Origin: Arthrobacter mangrovi | GTDB lineage: Bacteria; Actinomycetota; Actinomycetes; Actinomycetales; Micrococcaceae | Length of the DNA stretch: 64,000 bases | Reading direction: 5' to 3' | NCBI RefSeq assembly: GCF_026011795.1 | Contig: NZ_BRVS01000005.1 | Coordinates: 310,001-374,000 of the forward strand | Part shown: positions 29,112 to 37,789 of the stretch, piece by piece | Layout of the letters: every line of letters begins with the position of its first letter | Position numbering within the stretch: position 1 is the first letter of the stretch | Program-made: the position numbers and the translations under genes | The notes under the pieces: generated by a model | The model's database searches: none | Seen by the model: only the letters and a program-made list of their open reading frames with translations | Told to the model about the DNA's origin: nothing

Positions 29112-29858
29112 TCACGCGGCCGCCGTCGCCCGTTCCAGGATGGCCGCGAAGCGCTCCGGATCCTGCAGCGGCAGGCCGTGGCCGGCGCCCTCGACTATGT
29201 GCAGCGCGGCATCCGGGTGGGCATCCGCGAGCAGGCGCGCGGAGCGGCGCATCACGGCCCTCTCATTCCGGCCCGCGACGACGGCGGCGCGCGTCCCGGT
29301 GCTGCCCCAGCCTTCGGGCGGGGCGAAGCATGCGTTTTCGCGGAGCACAGCCTCCAACGTGCGGCGGCTCATGGCCTGCGTGGTGCGGAAGTAGTCCTCG
29401 AACAGCTCGTTGCCGAGATGGAGGGCGCGCGCCTGCAGCCTCGCGAACCCGCGAAGGCGGGCCAGCGGCAGCAGGTGTCCCGCCGCACACGCGGCAGCCG
29501 CACCGGCGGCGAGGGGTACGGCCAGCGCGCTGACGATCACCGCGCTGTCCACCAGCCCCGGATTCCGGCCAACCAGCTCCACGGCGATCTGCGCGCCGAG
29601 CGAGAACCCTGCGACCGCGACCGGAGCGCCTTCCGCGCGGAGTGCCGCCAGGATCCCGGCCAGCTCGTCCGCGGTATCGCGGATGGTGGTGAAGGCCTCG
29701 GCCGAACTTCTGCCGTGCCCGGGAAGGTCCGGCACGACAAGGCGGAACCTTGCGGAGAACTGCTGCACCTGCGGGCGCCACATCCATCCCGCCACGCCGC
29801 CACCGTGGAGGAGCATCAGGACGGGGCCGTCCATCCGCCCGGAATGTTCGACGTACAA
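29112..29858 (-). CDS. Alpha/beta hydrolase
   Basis: 248 residues, TTG start at 29858 after GGGGGAAGC. It has the oxyanion motif [28 protein letters not shown], nucleophile elbow [14 protein letters not shown] (Ser in GFSLG), [12 protein letters not shown] (acid region) and [17 protein letters not shown] (catalytic His). The substrate is unknown. It is divergent from the iron-siderophore operon, with an iron box in the shared upstream region, so a role in releasing iron from a siderophore ester is possible but unproven. The 3' end lies only 6 bp from CIRCE element 2. Confidence 0.8.
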   Translation of the reverse strand: MYVEHSGRMDGPVLMLLHGGGVAGWMWRPQVQQFSARFRLVVPDLPGHGRSSAEAFTTIRDTADELAGILAALRAEGAPVAVAGFSLGAQIAVELVGRNPGLVDSAVIVSALAVPLAAGAAAACAAGHLLPLARLRGFARLQARALHLGNELFEDYFRTTQAMSRRTLEAVLRENACFAPPEGWGSTGTRAAVVAGRNERAVMRRSARLLADAHPDAALHIVEGAGHGLPLQDPERFAAILERATAAA

Positions 29859-29910
29859 CAGCTTCCCCCTCGTCGGTGCGTCACCGGAAGACTCAGGACC
29901 CTCTCCGGTT

Positions 29911-29940
29911 TTGCGGTAAGGCTAACCTAACCGCTAGGGT
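29911..29940 (+). promoter_or_regulatory. Iron box (IdeR/DtxR-type) within the siderophore-uptake promoter
   Basis: Positions 29912-29930 match the 19-bp IdeR/DtxR consensus at 16 of 19 bases, including the core GGCTAACCTAA. It lies between TTGCGG (29911-29916) and TAGGGT (29935-29940), 18 bp apart, which look like -35 and -10 boxes. An Fe(II)-loaded repressor there would shut off the downstream operon. The consensus comparison is from memory. Confidence 0.8.
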
Positions 29941-30032
29941 GCAAATGCGCGCACAAATTAGCAAACGGTTTTGTGTCCTATTGCCGGCGGGCCGCCCAGC
30001 CCTCCGGACCGATCTTATCTGGAGCCTAGAAA

Positions 30033-30977
30033 ATGAACTCGACCTTGACGTCCCGGCTGCTTGCGGTCACCGCGGCCGCTTCCCTGCTGGCCCTGAGCGC
30101 GTGCGGCCAGAACCCCGGAGCCAGCGCCGCCGCGGGGGAAACAGTCACCGTCGAGCACGCCCAGGGTTCCACCGAGGTTCCGGCCAACCCCGAGACCGTC
30201 TACACCTTCGATCTGGGTGCGCTCGACACCCTTGATGCCCTCGGCGTCGAGGTCGACGGCGTTCCGCAGGCCGTCATGCCCGAGTCCCTCGCCAAGTACG
30301 GCGAGGACTCCGTCACCAAGATCGGTTCCATGAAGGAGCCCGATTTCGAAGCGATCAGTGAAGGCGCGCCCGACCTGATCATCATCTCCGGCCGAACCGC
30401 CGAGGCCTACCCGGAGCTCAGCAAGATCGCCCCGACCATCGATGTCAGCGTCGACATGGCCAACCCGCTGGAGTCGTTCAAGGAGAACACCGAAACCCTC
30501 GCAGGGATCTTCGGCAAGGAGGCCGAGGCCGACAAGAAGCTGGCGGCCATCGACACCCGCATCGAGGAGACCAAGGCATCCGCCGCAGACGCCGGCAGCG
30601 GCCTGATCGTGATGACCAGCGGCGGCGAGCTGACTGCCTACGGTGCCGGCTCCCGCTTCGGGCTGGTCCATGACGTCCTGGGCGTCAAGACCGCCGCCGA
30701 CGTCAAGTCCGAGGGCACGCACGGGGAGGCCATCTCCTTCGAGTACATCGCCGAAAAGAACCCGGCGCACCTGTTCGTCATCGACCGCGACGCCGCCACC
30801 GGAGAGGCCGGGCAGGCCGCTTCCGCCGTGCTGGACAACGAGCTGGTCAACGGCACGGACGCCGCCAAGAACGACAGGATCACCTACCTCGACTCGAGCT
30901 CCTGGTACCTGGTGGGCTACGGCCTGAACAACGTCGACGCCATGATCGGCGCCGTGCAGGAAGCCGTCGCGGCGTAG
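30033..30977 (+). CDS. Iron-siderophore ABC transporter substrate-binding lipoprotein (YclQ/CeuA-like)
   Basis: 314 residues. The lipobox LSAC places the lipid cysteine near residue 25. The mature protein is a class III binding protein: VYTFDLGALDTLDALGVEVDG, DFEAISEGAPDLIIISGR, SRFGLVHDVLGVK and NPAHLFVIDRDAATG. The family (YclQ, CeuA) binds ferric catecholate or petrobactin-type siderophores. It heads an operon of four genes in the order binding protein, permease, permease, ATPase, behind an iron box. Confidence 0.9.
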   Translation: MNSTLTSRLLAVTAAASLLALSACGQNPGASAAAGETVTVEHAQGSTEVPANPETVYTFDLGALDTLDALGVEVDGVPQAVMPESLAKYGEDSVTKIGSMKEPDFEAISEGAPDLIIISGRTAEAYPELSKIAPTIDVSVDMANPLESFKENTETLAGIFGKEAEADKKLAAIDTRIEETKASAADAGSGLIVMTSGGELTAYGAGSRFGLVHDVLGVKTAADVKSEGTHGEAISFEYIAEKNPAHLFVIDRDAATGEAGQAASAVLDNELVNGTDAAKNDRITYLDSSSWYLVGYGLNNVDAMIGAVQEAVAA

Positions 30978-31034
30978 GACGCTTCCGCCGCCGGGGCACC
31001 TTTGCGGGAGCCCCGGCGGCGCAGGCAGGCGACT

Positions 31035-32066
31035 ATGGCTTCCTCAACGATCACCCCGATTGCCCCGGCAGCAGCCGAGCGGGCCACCCGGGCACACCCC
31101 CGCGGCTCCGGCGGCCAGCTGATAGGCGCGGGCGCCGCGATTGCGGCGCTGGCCATCATCAGCATGTTCGTCGGCGTCTCCGACGTCTCGCTGCCCGCCC
31201 TCCTGGCCGGCGACCAGACGGCCTGGGACATCTTCTGGATCAGCCGCGTGCCGCGCACCATCTCCGTGGTCCTGGCGGGCATGGCCCTCAGCGTGGCCGG
31301 CCTGATCATGCAGCTCATGGCCCGCAACAAGTTCGTCGAGCCCTCGACCGTGGGAACCGTGGAGTCGGCGTCGCTGGGCATCCTGGTCGTCACCGTCGCC
31401 GTGCCCGGAGCCGCGCTGCTGACCAAAATGTCGGTGGCCGCCGTGTTCGCCGCGCTGGGCACGGGCCTCTTCCTGCTGGTGCTGCGCCGGATCCCGCTGC
31501 GCAACACCCTGCTGGTGCCGCTCGTGGGCATCATGCTGGGCGGCGTGATCGCCGCGGTCACCACCTTCTTCGCCTACCGCTTCGACCTGCTCCAGACCCT
31601 CAACAGCTGGATGATCGGCGACTTCTCCGGCGTGCTGCGCGGCCGCTACGAGCTGCTCTGGATCGTGGCCGTGCTGACGGTCGTGGGCTACCTGTGCGCC
31701 GACCGCTTCACCATGGCCGGCATGGGCCAGGAGTTCTCCACGAACCTGGGAATGAACTACAACAAGGTGATGATGACGGGACTCGTGATCGTCTCCCTGA
31801 TCAGTGCCGTCGTCGTTGTTTCCATCGGCAGCATCCCGTTCCTGGGCCTCATTGTCCCGAACCTGGTGTCGCTGGCCTTCGGCGACAACGTGCGCCGCTC
31901 GGTGCCGTGGGTCGCGGTGTTCGGCGCCGGCTTCGTCCTCGCCTGCGACATCATCGGCCGGACGATCCGCTTCCCGTACGAGATCCCGGTCGGCGTGGTG
32001 GTGTCCGCGATCGGCAGCGTTCTGTTCCTCTGCCTCCTGCTGCGCAAGCGTGAACGCCGTGGGTAA
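31035..32066 (+). CDS. FecCD-family iron-siderophore ABC permease (YclN-like)
   Basis: 343 residues from MASSTITPIAPAAAE. It has about nine to ten membrane helices. Family signatures include RVPRTISVVLAGMALSVAGLIMQ near the N-terminus, WMIGDFSGVL, and the cytoplasmic coupling segment GSIPFLGLIVPNLVSLAFG. It forms half of the transmembrane channel for the ferric siderophore. Its stop overlaps the start region of the second permease gene. Confidence 0.9.
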   Translation: MASSTITPIAPAAAERATRAHPRGSGGQLIGAGAAIAALAIISMFVGVSDVSLPALLAGDQTAWDIFWISRVPRTISVVLAGMALSVAGLIMQLMARNKFVEPSTVGTVESASLGILVVTVAVPGAALLTKMSVAAVFAALGTGLFLLVLRRIPLRNTLLVPLVGIMLGGVIAAVTTFFAYRFDLLQTLNSWMIGDFSGVLRGRYELLWIVAVLTVVGYLCADRFTMAGMGQEFSTNLGMNYNKVMMTGLVIVSLISAVVVVSIGSIPFLGLIVPNLVSLAFGDNVRRSVPWVAVFGAGFVLACDIIGRTIRFPYEIPVGVVVSAIGSVLFLCLLLRKRERRG

Positions 32067-33075
32067 TACAGCTAGCACGCAGCTTCCCGCCGCCCTCACC
32101 CAGCACACGCGCCGGCCGCTCAAATCGCTGGCCCCGAAGACCTGGATCGTCCTGCTCGCCGTGCTGGCCGCCGCACTGGTCGCGACGTTCATGCTGATCG
32201 ACCTGCGCGGCAACATCGGCTACATCCTGCCCCGCCGCGCGATCAAGGTGGGCTCGATGCTGCTGGTCGCGTACGCCGTCGGTGTTTCCACCGTGCTCTT
32301 CCAGACGGTTACGTCCAACCGGATCCTGACTCCGTCCATCATGGGTTTCGACGCGCTCTACATGCTGATCCAGACCGCGCTGACGTTCGCCATCGGCGGC
32401 CAGGCGCTGCTCAGCCTCGGCGCCCCGGTGCGGTTCGTGATCGAGGTCGGGCTGATGGTCGGCTTCTCCTTCCTGCTTTACCGCTGGCTGTTCACCGGCG
32501 GAGGCAAGAGCCTGCACCTGATGCTGCTGGTGGGCATCGTGTTCGGCGTGATGTTCCGCGGGATCTCCTCCCTGCTGCAGCGGCTGATCGATCCCAGCGA
32601 GTTCATCATCCTGCAGGACCTCTTCTTCGCCAGCTTCAACAACGTAGACGGCCTCCTGCTGCTGGTGTCCGTGGCGGCCGTGGCCGCGGTGAGCGGGCTG
32701 GCCTGGCGCATGCGGCACCAGCTGGACGTGCTCTCGCTCGGCCGGGACATGGCGCTGAACCTCGGCGTGGACCACAAGCGCTCGGTCACCTCGGTGCTGG
32801 TCATCTGCGCCGTGCTCGTGGCAGTCTCCACCGCGCTGGTCGGCCCGATCACCTTCTTCGGCCTGCTCGTGGCCAGCCTGGCCTACCAGCTGTGCAGCCA
32901 CTTCCGGCACGCCTACGTGCTGCCGATCGCGGTGCTGCTGGGCGTCATCGCCCTGGTCGGCGGCCAGCTGGTGCTGGAGCGGGTCTTCGCCTTCGACACC
33001 GCGCTGAGCATCGTCATCGAATTCGTGGGCGGCATCGTCTTCATCGCCCTGCTGCTGAAAGGCTCCGTCAAATGA
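32050..33075 (+). CDS. FecCD-family iron-siderophore ABC permease (YclO-like)
   Basis: 341 residues if translated from the GTG at 32050; GTG 32059 is an alternative and neither has a clear ribosome-binding site, as expected for coupled translation. It has multiple helices, with TVLFQTVTSNRILTPSIMGFDALYML (split) and GPITFFGLLVASLAYQLCSHF as FecCD signatures. It pairs with the upstream permease, and its stop overlaps the ATPase start in an ATGA. Confidence 0.9.
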   Translation: MNAVGNTASTQLPAALTQHTRRPLKSLAPKTWIVLLAVLAAALVATFMLIDLRGNIGYILPRRAIKVGSMLLVAYAVGVSTVLFQTVTSNRILTPSIMGFDALYMLIQTALTFAIGGQALLSLGAPVRFVIEVGLMVGFSFLLYRWLFTGGGKSLHLMLLVGIVFGVMFRGISSLLQRLIDPSEFIILQDLFFASFNNVDGLLLLVSVAAVAAVSGLAWRMRHQLDVLSLGRDMALNLGVDHKRSVTSVLVICAVLVAVSTALVGPITFFGLLVASLAYQLCSHFRHAYVLPIAVLLGVIALVGGQLVLERVFAFDTALSIVIEFVGGIVFIALLLKGSVK

Positions 33076-33830
33076 TCCACGTCTCCGACGTCTCCAAGCG
33101 CTACGGCGCCCAGACCGTGGTGGACGGTGTCAGCTGCTACATCAAGGACGGCGGCATCACCTCGATCATCGGGCCGAACGGCGCGGGCAAGTCCACGCTC
33201 CTGTCGATGATGAGCCGCCTGCTGCCGATGGACGGCGGCAGCGTCAGCATCGACGGGCTGGACGTTACGGCCACCGACAGCAAACAGCTGGCGCGCAAGA
33301 TGGCCATCCTCCGGCAGGAAAACCAGCTCACCGTGCGCCTGAGCGTGCGGGACCTGGTCGGTTTCGGCCGCTTCCCGCACAACAACGGCCGGCCCACCGC
33401 CGCCGACAAAGTCCACATCGACCAGGCCCTGGAGTACCTGGACCTGGGCGACCTCGCGGACAAGTTCGTCGATGAGCTCTCCGGCGGCCAGCGCCAGCGC
33501 GCGTTCATCGCCATGGTGCTGGCGCAGGACACGGACTACCTCCTGCTGGACGAGCCGCTGAACAACCTGGACATGAAGCACTCGGTGGAGATGATGCGGC
33601 TGCTGCGCCGGCTGGCGGATGAGCTGGGCAAGACGGTGGTGCTGGTCATCCACGACATCAACTTCGCCTCCTGCTACTCGGACAGCATCGTGGCCATGCG
33701 GCAGGGCCGGCTGATCCACCAGGGGCCGCCGGCGCAGATCATGCAGCCCGAGGTCCTGCGCGATGTCTACGAAATCGACATCCGCATCGAGGAGATCGAC
33801 GGGAACCGGATCGGCGTTTACTTCGCCTGA
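33072..33830 (+). CDS. Iron-siderophore ABC transporter ATP-binding protein (YclP/FepC-like)
   Basis: 252 residues from MIHVSDVSKRYG. It has Walker A GPNGAGKST, signature LSGGQRQRAFIAMVLAQ, Walker B YLLLDEPLNNLD and the H-loop VIHDINFASCYSD. The motif LRQENQLTVRLSVRDLVGFG is typical of the iron-siderophore subclass. It powers import through the two permeases. A bidirectional hairpin follows at 33863-33892. Confidence 0.93.
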   Translation: MIHVSDVSKRYGAQTVVDGVSCYIKDGGITSIIGPNGAGKSTLLSMMSRLLPMDGGSVSIDGLDVTATDSKQLARKMAILRQENQLTVRLSVRDLVGFGRFPHNNGRPTAADKVHIDQALEYLDLGDLADKFVDELSGGQRQRAFIAMVLAQDTDYLLLDEPLNNLDMKHSVEMMRLLRRLADELGKTVVLVIHDINFASCYSDSIVAMRQGRLIHQGPPAQIMQPEVLRDVYEIDIRIEEIDGNRIGVYFA

Positions 33831-33862
33831 ACGGGTGCAGGACGACGGCGGCGTGCCCGGTT

Positions 33863-33892
33863 CCGGGCGGCCGGCACCTCGGCGCCGCCCGG
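33863..33892. terminator. Hairpin between the siderophore operon and the convergent VOC gene
   Basis: CCGGGCGGC (33863-33871) pairs with GCCGCCCGG (33884-33892) over a 12-nt loop. It lies between two converging genes, so it can serve both as a terminator. Confidence 0.6.
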
Positions 33893-33893
33893 C

Positions 33894-34268
33894 TCAGGCT
33901 TTGAGGACCGACAGGACGTTCCCCGCCGGATCCTTGAACCAGGCGATGTCCGGCCCGTTCCCGCGCATGATGCCCTTCGCGTCCGTGGGCAGCTGCGGAT
34001 CGTCGTAGATCTTCGTCCGGATGCCCTTGCCGTTCAGCTCCTCCACGGCGGCGTCCACGTCGTCGACCAGGAAGTTCAGGATGGTGAAGCTGGCCGGCTC
34101 GTGGGTGTCCTTGGGGTAGACAAGCACCTCCGCACCTCCGGGCAGGGTGAGGCGCAAGGTGCCCATGTCGCCGTCGTTCACCTCCAGTCCCAGGACGTCG
34201 CCGTAGAACGCCTTGGCTGCCGCGATGTCGTTGACGCTGAAGCCGCTCATGGCGCGCGCTGCAAACAT
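33894..34268 (-). CDS. VOC (glyoxalase/bleomycin-resistance fold) family protein
   Basis: 124 residues from [19 protein letters not shown]; the ATG at 34268 follows GGAGGGG at good distance. It is a single VOC domain: [21 protein letters not shown], then [18 protein letters not shown] and the end [14 protein letters not shown] proteins are metal-dependent isomerases, dioxygenases or binding proteins; the activity cannot be assigned. It is divergent from the Crp/Fnr gene. Confidence 0.85.
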   Translation of the reverse strand: MFAARAMSGFSVNDIAAAKAFYGDVLGLEVNDGDMGTLRLTLPGGAEVLVYPKDTHEPASFTILNFLVDDVDAAVEELNGKGIRTKIYDDPQLPTDAKGIMRGNGPDIAWFKDPAGNVLSVLKA

Positions 34269-34432
34269 GGGATTCCCCTCCTGTGCCTCGTGGAACAGCA
34301 TGGCTCCTTCCACCTTGGCACGCTTCGCTGCCCCTAGCCAGAGCCGGAAGGGCCCCGGCGGGCGTCGCCCGCTGCGCGCAGCGGTCCTACCATGGGAGAA
34401 GGCGCCAGTAAGCGGCGGACCGGAGGCCGGCG

Positions 34433-35143
34433 ATGAATGGGTCAGTCCCACGAACGGACCTGGAACTGGCCCTTGCCGCCTCGCATCTGGCTCCGCTGCC
34501 GCAGGAGTCGCTCGCGCGCGTCATGGCCGGCAGTGCCGCCGCAGTGGTGCCGGCCGGATCGGTCACGCACCACGAGGGCGATCCGATGGCCCATCTGGAG
34601 CTGGTCGTCACCGGCTTGGCCAAGGTCTTCGTCACGGCGCCGAACGGGCGGACCGCCACGGTCCGCTACTGCCGGGCCGGCGCCCTGGTCGGCGTGGTTT
34701 CCCTCTTCACCGAGGGTTTCACCATGCCGGCGACGGTATTGGCACTCACCGAACTGAAGGTGCACCGGCTCTCCCCCGCCGTCGTCCGCGCCGCCGCCCG
34801 GCAGGACGGCCATGTGGCCGAGGCGCTGCTGCAGGAACTCAGCGAACGCGCCTTGCAGTTCATGGCGGAAATCGCCGGTACGGCCTTCACGTCCGTGCGG
34901 CAGCGCGTCGCCCGCCACCTGCTGGACCTGGCGCATCCCGAACCCGCCGGGCCGGGCCACGAACTGGTGGTGACCACCGGCCAGCGCGGGCTGGCGGAGG
35001 CCGCGGGAACAGCGCGGGAAGTGATCGTGCGGGTGCTGCGCGAGTTCCGGCAGGAACAGACCGTGCGCACCGAACGGGACCGGATCGTGCTGCTGGCCCC
35101 CGAGCGGCTGATGGAACTGAGCAGGTGGAACACAGGTTCCTGA
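34433..35143 (+). CDS. Crp/Fnr family transcriptional regulator
   Basis: 236 residues. The N-terminal cyclic-nucleotide-binding-like beta barrel has [21 protein letters not shown] and [14 protein letters not shown]. The dimerisation helix follows ([20 protein letters not shown]), and a winged-helix domain with [24 protein letters not shown] reads DNA. No cysteine cluster for an Fe-S centre is visible, and the ligand is unknown. It lies 31 bp upstream of the molybdopterin oxidoreductase gene and probably controls it. Confidence 0.88.
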   Translation: MNGSVPRTDLELALAASHLAPLPQESLARVMAGSAAAVVPAGSVTHHEGDPMAHLELVVTGLAKVFVTAPNGRTATVRYCRAGALVGVVSLFTEGFTMPATVLALTELKVHRLSPAVVRAAARQDGHVAEALLQELSERALQFMAEIAGTAFTSVRQRVARHLLDLAHPEPAGPGHELVVTTGQRGLAEAAGTAREVIVRVLREFRQEQTVRTERDRIVLLAPERLMELSRWNTGS

Positions 35144-35174
35144 CCGTCCGCGGCAGCGGGACGACACTGAAGGC

Positions 35175-36356
35175 ATGAAGAAGACTGCAGTACGTTCCGG
35201 GCGCCCTGCCGGGCAGGCACGTCAAGGGCAGGCACGTCCGGCGCAGGAGAAGGCACCCTCGCCGCATCCGGCAGAGCCGAGCAGCGGCCTGATCACCGAG
35301 GACGAACTCCTGCTCGCATCGCGGAACCATGCCATGCCGCTGGAGATGCTCCGCTGGTACGCCACGCCGGCCGGCATGCACTACCTGGTCATCCACTGGG
35401 ATGTCCCGGCGGTCGACCCGGAGACCTGGTCGCTGCGGCTGCACGGCGCGGTGCACCGCGAACTGCAACTGCGCCTGGGCGACCTGCGTGCCAGGGAGGC
35501 GCGGACACTGGACGTGACGATGGAGTGCGCGGGGAACGGCCGTTCGCTGCTGAAGCCGCGGCCGGTGAGCCAGCCGTGGGTCCTGGGCGGCGTGAGCAAC
35601 GCGGTCTGGACCGGCACGCCGCTGTCCGGCCTGCTGGCGGAAGCGGGGCTCGAACCGGGCGCGGTGGAACTGGTGTTTACCGGCGAGGACCGCGGCTTCC
35701 AGGGCGGCGTCGAGCAGGCCTATGCGCGGAGCCTTCCGGTGGAGGTGGCGGCCTCGGACGATGTGCTGCTGGCCTACGAAATGAACGGCCAGCCGCTGAT
35801 GCCGCAGCACGGTTTCCCGCTCCGGCTGCTCGTGCCGGGCTGGTACGGGATGACCAGCGTCAAGTGGCTGCGCAGCATCGAGGCGGTAACGACGCCGTTC
35901 GAGGGCTTCCAGCAGAGCGTCGCCTACCGGTTCCAGCAGGACGCGGAGGACTCGGGAACCCGGGTCTCGCGGATCCGGGTGCGGGCCCTGATGGTTCCGC
36001 CGGGCGAGGCGGACTTTGCCACCCGGCGCCGTGTCCTCGCCGCCGGGCCGACCGTCTTGGAGGGGCGGGCCTGGTCCGGGCACGGCGCCGTCACGGCCGT
36101 CTCGGTCGGGATCGACGGGGCGTGGTTCCGGGCCCACCTGGAGCCGGCGGTGGACCGGTACGCATGGCGGCGCTGGACCTTTCCCTGGGTGGCCTCAGAG
36201 GGAACCCACGAACTGATGTGCCGCGCCGAGGATACGGCCGGAAACATCCAGCCCCTTGAGCAGGAGTGGAACTACCAGGGCATGGGCAACAACGCGGTGC
36301 AGCGGATCGAGGTCACGGTCCGGCCCAGCCTGGCCGACGGCACCGCATTCCCCTAG
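35175..36356 (+). CDS. Molybdopterin-dependent oxidoreductase, sulfite oxidase family
   Basis: 393 residues. After a basic Lys/Arg/Gln/Ala-rich head of about 35 residues with no Tat or Sec signal, the sulfite-oxidase fold follows. It has LRLHGAVHRELQLRLGDLRA, the molybdenum-ligand cysteine in VTMECAGNGRS (about residue 118), GVSNAVWTGTPLSGLLAEAG, GFPLRLLVPGWYGMTSVKWL and a C-terminal Mo-co dimerisation domain. It probably oxidises sulfite or reduces a sulfoxide-like substrate. The absence of a signal suggests a cytoplasmic enzyme. It may be co-transcribed with the Crp/Fnr gene. Confidence 0.88.
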   Translation: MKKTAVRSGRPAGQARQGQARPAQEKAPSPHPAEPSSGLITEDELLLASRNHAMPLEMLRWYATPAGMHYLVIHWDVPAVDPETWSLRLHGAVHRELQLRLGDLRAREARTLDVTMECAGNGRSLLKPRPVSQPWVLGGVSNAVWTGTPLSGLLAEAGLEPGAVELVFTGEDRGFQGGVEQAYARSLPVEVAASDDVLLAYEMNGQPLMPQHGFPLRLLVPGWYGMTSVKWLRSIEAVTTPFEGFQQSVAYRFQQDAEDSGTRVSRIRVRALMVPPGEADFATRRRVLAAGPTVLEGRAWSGHGAVTAVSVGIDGAWFRAHLEPAVDRYAWRRWTFPWVASEGTHELMCRAEDTAGNIQPLEQEWNYQGMGNNAVQRIEVTVRPSLADGTAFP

Positions 36357-36407
36357 GAAGCCCGCTCGCTGCCCCGGGTACCCGCCCGCTCCTGCACCAC
36401 GGATCTC

Positions 36408-37007
36408 CTACACCACGGAGAACCCGGCGGGCAGGGCCGTCCGTCCGGTGAGCGCGGACAGCAGCCTGCTGCCGTCGCCCCGGGCGACCGCGATCTCGAC
36501 GGCGAGCTTCGCGGCACAGAGTTCGACGTCGGCCGGCAGCGAGGTCGGGATCCCGCAGGCATTGGCGAGGTCGACGCTGTGCACCGCCAGCTCGAAGATC
36601 CTCGTCGGCAGGTAGTCGCTGAGGCGCATCCCGCCCGCGATGGTTTCGATGACGCGGTCTTCGGCCGCGGGGATGACCTGGCCGGCCTGCACGAGGAGCC
36701 GGTCCACCGCTTCCGCCGGCGCCGGTCCCAGATCCTGTCCGGCCGCGACGGCGCGGTTGGTCACGCCCGGCGAAGAGCTGAAGTCCTGTCCGACGAAGTA
36801 GGCGGCCGGCGAGGCGATGTCGATCCTCTCCGCGGGCCGCTGCAGGTAGGTCAGCACGGTCACCAGCGCCCGGCTGGTATGGCCGGCCAGGGTCCGGACG
36901 CTCCACTCCCCCAGCCCGGGTTTGTCCCAGCCGTCCGGCGGGACCTGCGCCAGGACTCCGCGGAAATGCCGGCCGGCCGCCAGGTATGTTGCTGCCCCAG
37001 GAATCAT
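36408..37007 (-). CDS. DinB/maleylpyruvate isomerase-like (TIGR03083 type) protein
   Basis: 199 residues. A four-helix DinB-like fold is suggested by LAAGRHFRGVLAQVPPDGWDKPGLGEWSVRTLAGHTSR, where the buried Trp and the metal-type His correspond to the family. FELAVHSVDLANACGIP supplies the second metal-ligand helix. Many members use mycothiol, the actinobacterial thiol, or are uncharacterised. It is transcribed toward the molybdoenzyme gene and divergent from the ABC pair. Confidence 0.75.
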   Translation of the reverse strand: MIPGAATYLAAGRHFRGVLAQVPPDGWDKPGLGEWSVRTLAGHTSRALVTVLTYLQRPAERIDIASPAAYFVGQDFSSSPGVTNRAVAAGQDLGPAPAEAVDRLLVQAGQVIPAAEDRVIETIAGGMRLSDYLPTRIFELAVHSVDLANACGIPTSLPADVELCAAKLAVEIAVARGDGSRLLSALTGRTALPAGFSVV

Positions 37008-37093
37008 GAGGCCATGCTACCCATGCCGGCCGCGTCACGGCCGAACGGGCCTATGCTGGCTTTGACTGCCCCCTGCGCGAGAGGACCGAGCCA

Positions 37094-37789
37094 GTGCCAC
37101 CGTCCCCGAACCGGTCCGCACCGTTGCTGGAGTCCGACGCCTTGGCGGCCGGCTATGCGGGCACCGCCGTCTGCGGCAGCCTGACCGTCAGGCTCGACGG
37201 CGGCGAGTGCCTGGCCCTCATCGGCGCCAACGGCACGGGCAAGTCCACGCTCATCAGGACGCTGAGCGGCCGCCAGGCCCCGGTGGCTGGATCCGTCCGG
37301 CTGAACGGCCGTCCGGTGGCCGAAGGCAGCCTCGCGTACCGGCGGGCCGTCGCCGCCGTTCCCGACGAGGACGCGTTCTTCCCCTCGCTGACCACCGGCG
37401 AGCATCTGCTGATGACCGCCCGCGGCCACCAGGTACCGGACCCGGACGCCGCCGTCGGACATGAACTGGAGTTCTTCGCGCTGGCCGGACGCCGCCACGC
37501 GCTGCCGGACGAACTCTCCTCCGGTCAGCGCCGGCGGCTGCTGCTGGCTTCGGCATTTATCCGCCCGTTTTCGCTCATGGTGCTCGACGAGCCCGAGCAG
37601 CGCCTGGACCACGGCATGCGGGGCCGGCTGGCGGAGCGGATCCGCGAGCGCGTCGATGCCGGGGCCGCAGTGCTGATGGCGACCCACGATGCACGCTTCC
37701 TGGCCGCGGCCGCGGACCGGTGCGTACTGGTCGGCGACGAGACGGTCGAAGTGGCTCCCGGGCAGGCGGCCGGGATGATGTCGGCGTGA
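37094..37789 (+). CDS. ABC transporter ATP-binding protein
   Basis: 231 residues, GTG start. It has Walker A GANGTGKST, signature LSSGQRRRLLLASAF, Walker B LMVLDEPEQRLD and H-loop MATHDARFL. It is a single small ATPase of the exporter (CcmA/DrrA-like) sort. Its stop overlaps the GTG start of the large membrane protein that follows (GTGA), so they form one transporter. Confidence 0.88.
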   Translation: MPPSPNRSAPLLESDALAAGYAGTAVCGSLTVRLDGGECLALIGANGTGKSTLIRTLSGRQAPVAGSVRLNGRPVAEGSLAYRRAVAAVPDEDAFFPSLTTGEHLLMTARGHQVPDPDAAVGHELEFFALAGRRHALPDELSSGQRRRLLLASAFIRPFSLMVLDEPEQRLDHGMRGRLAERIRERVDAGAAVLMATHDARFLAAAADRCVLVGDETVEVAPGQAAGMMSA

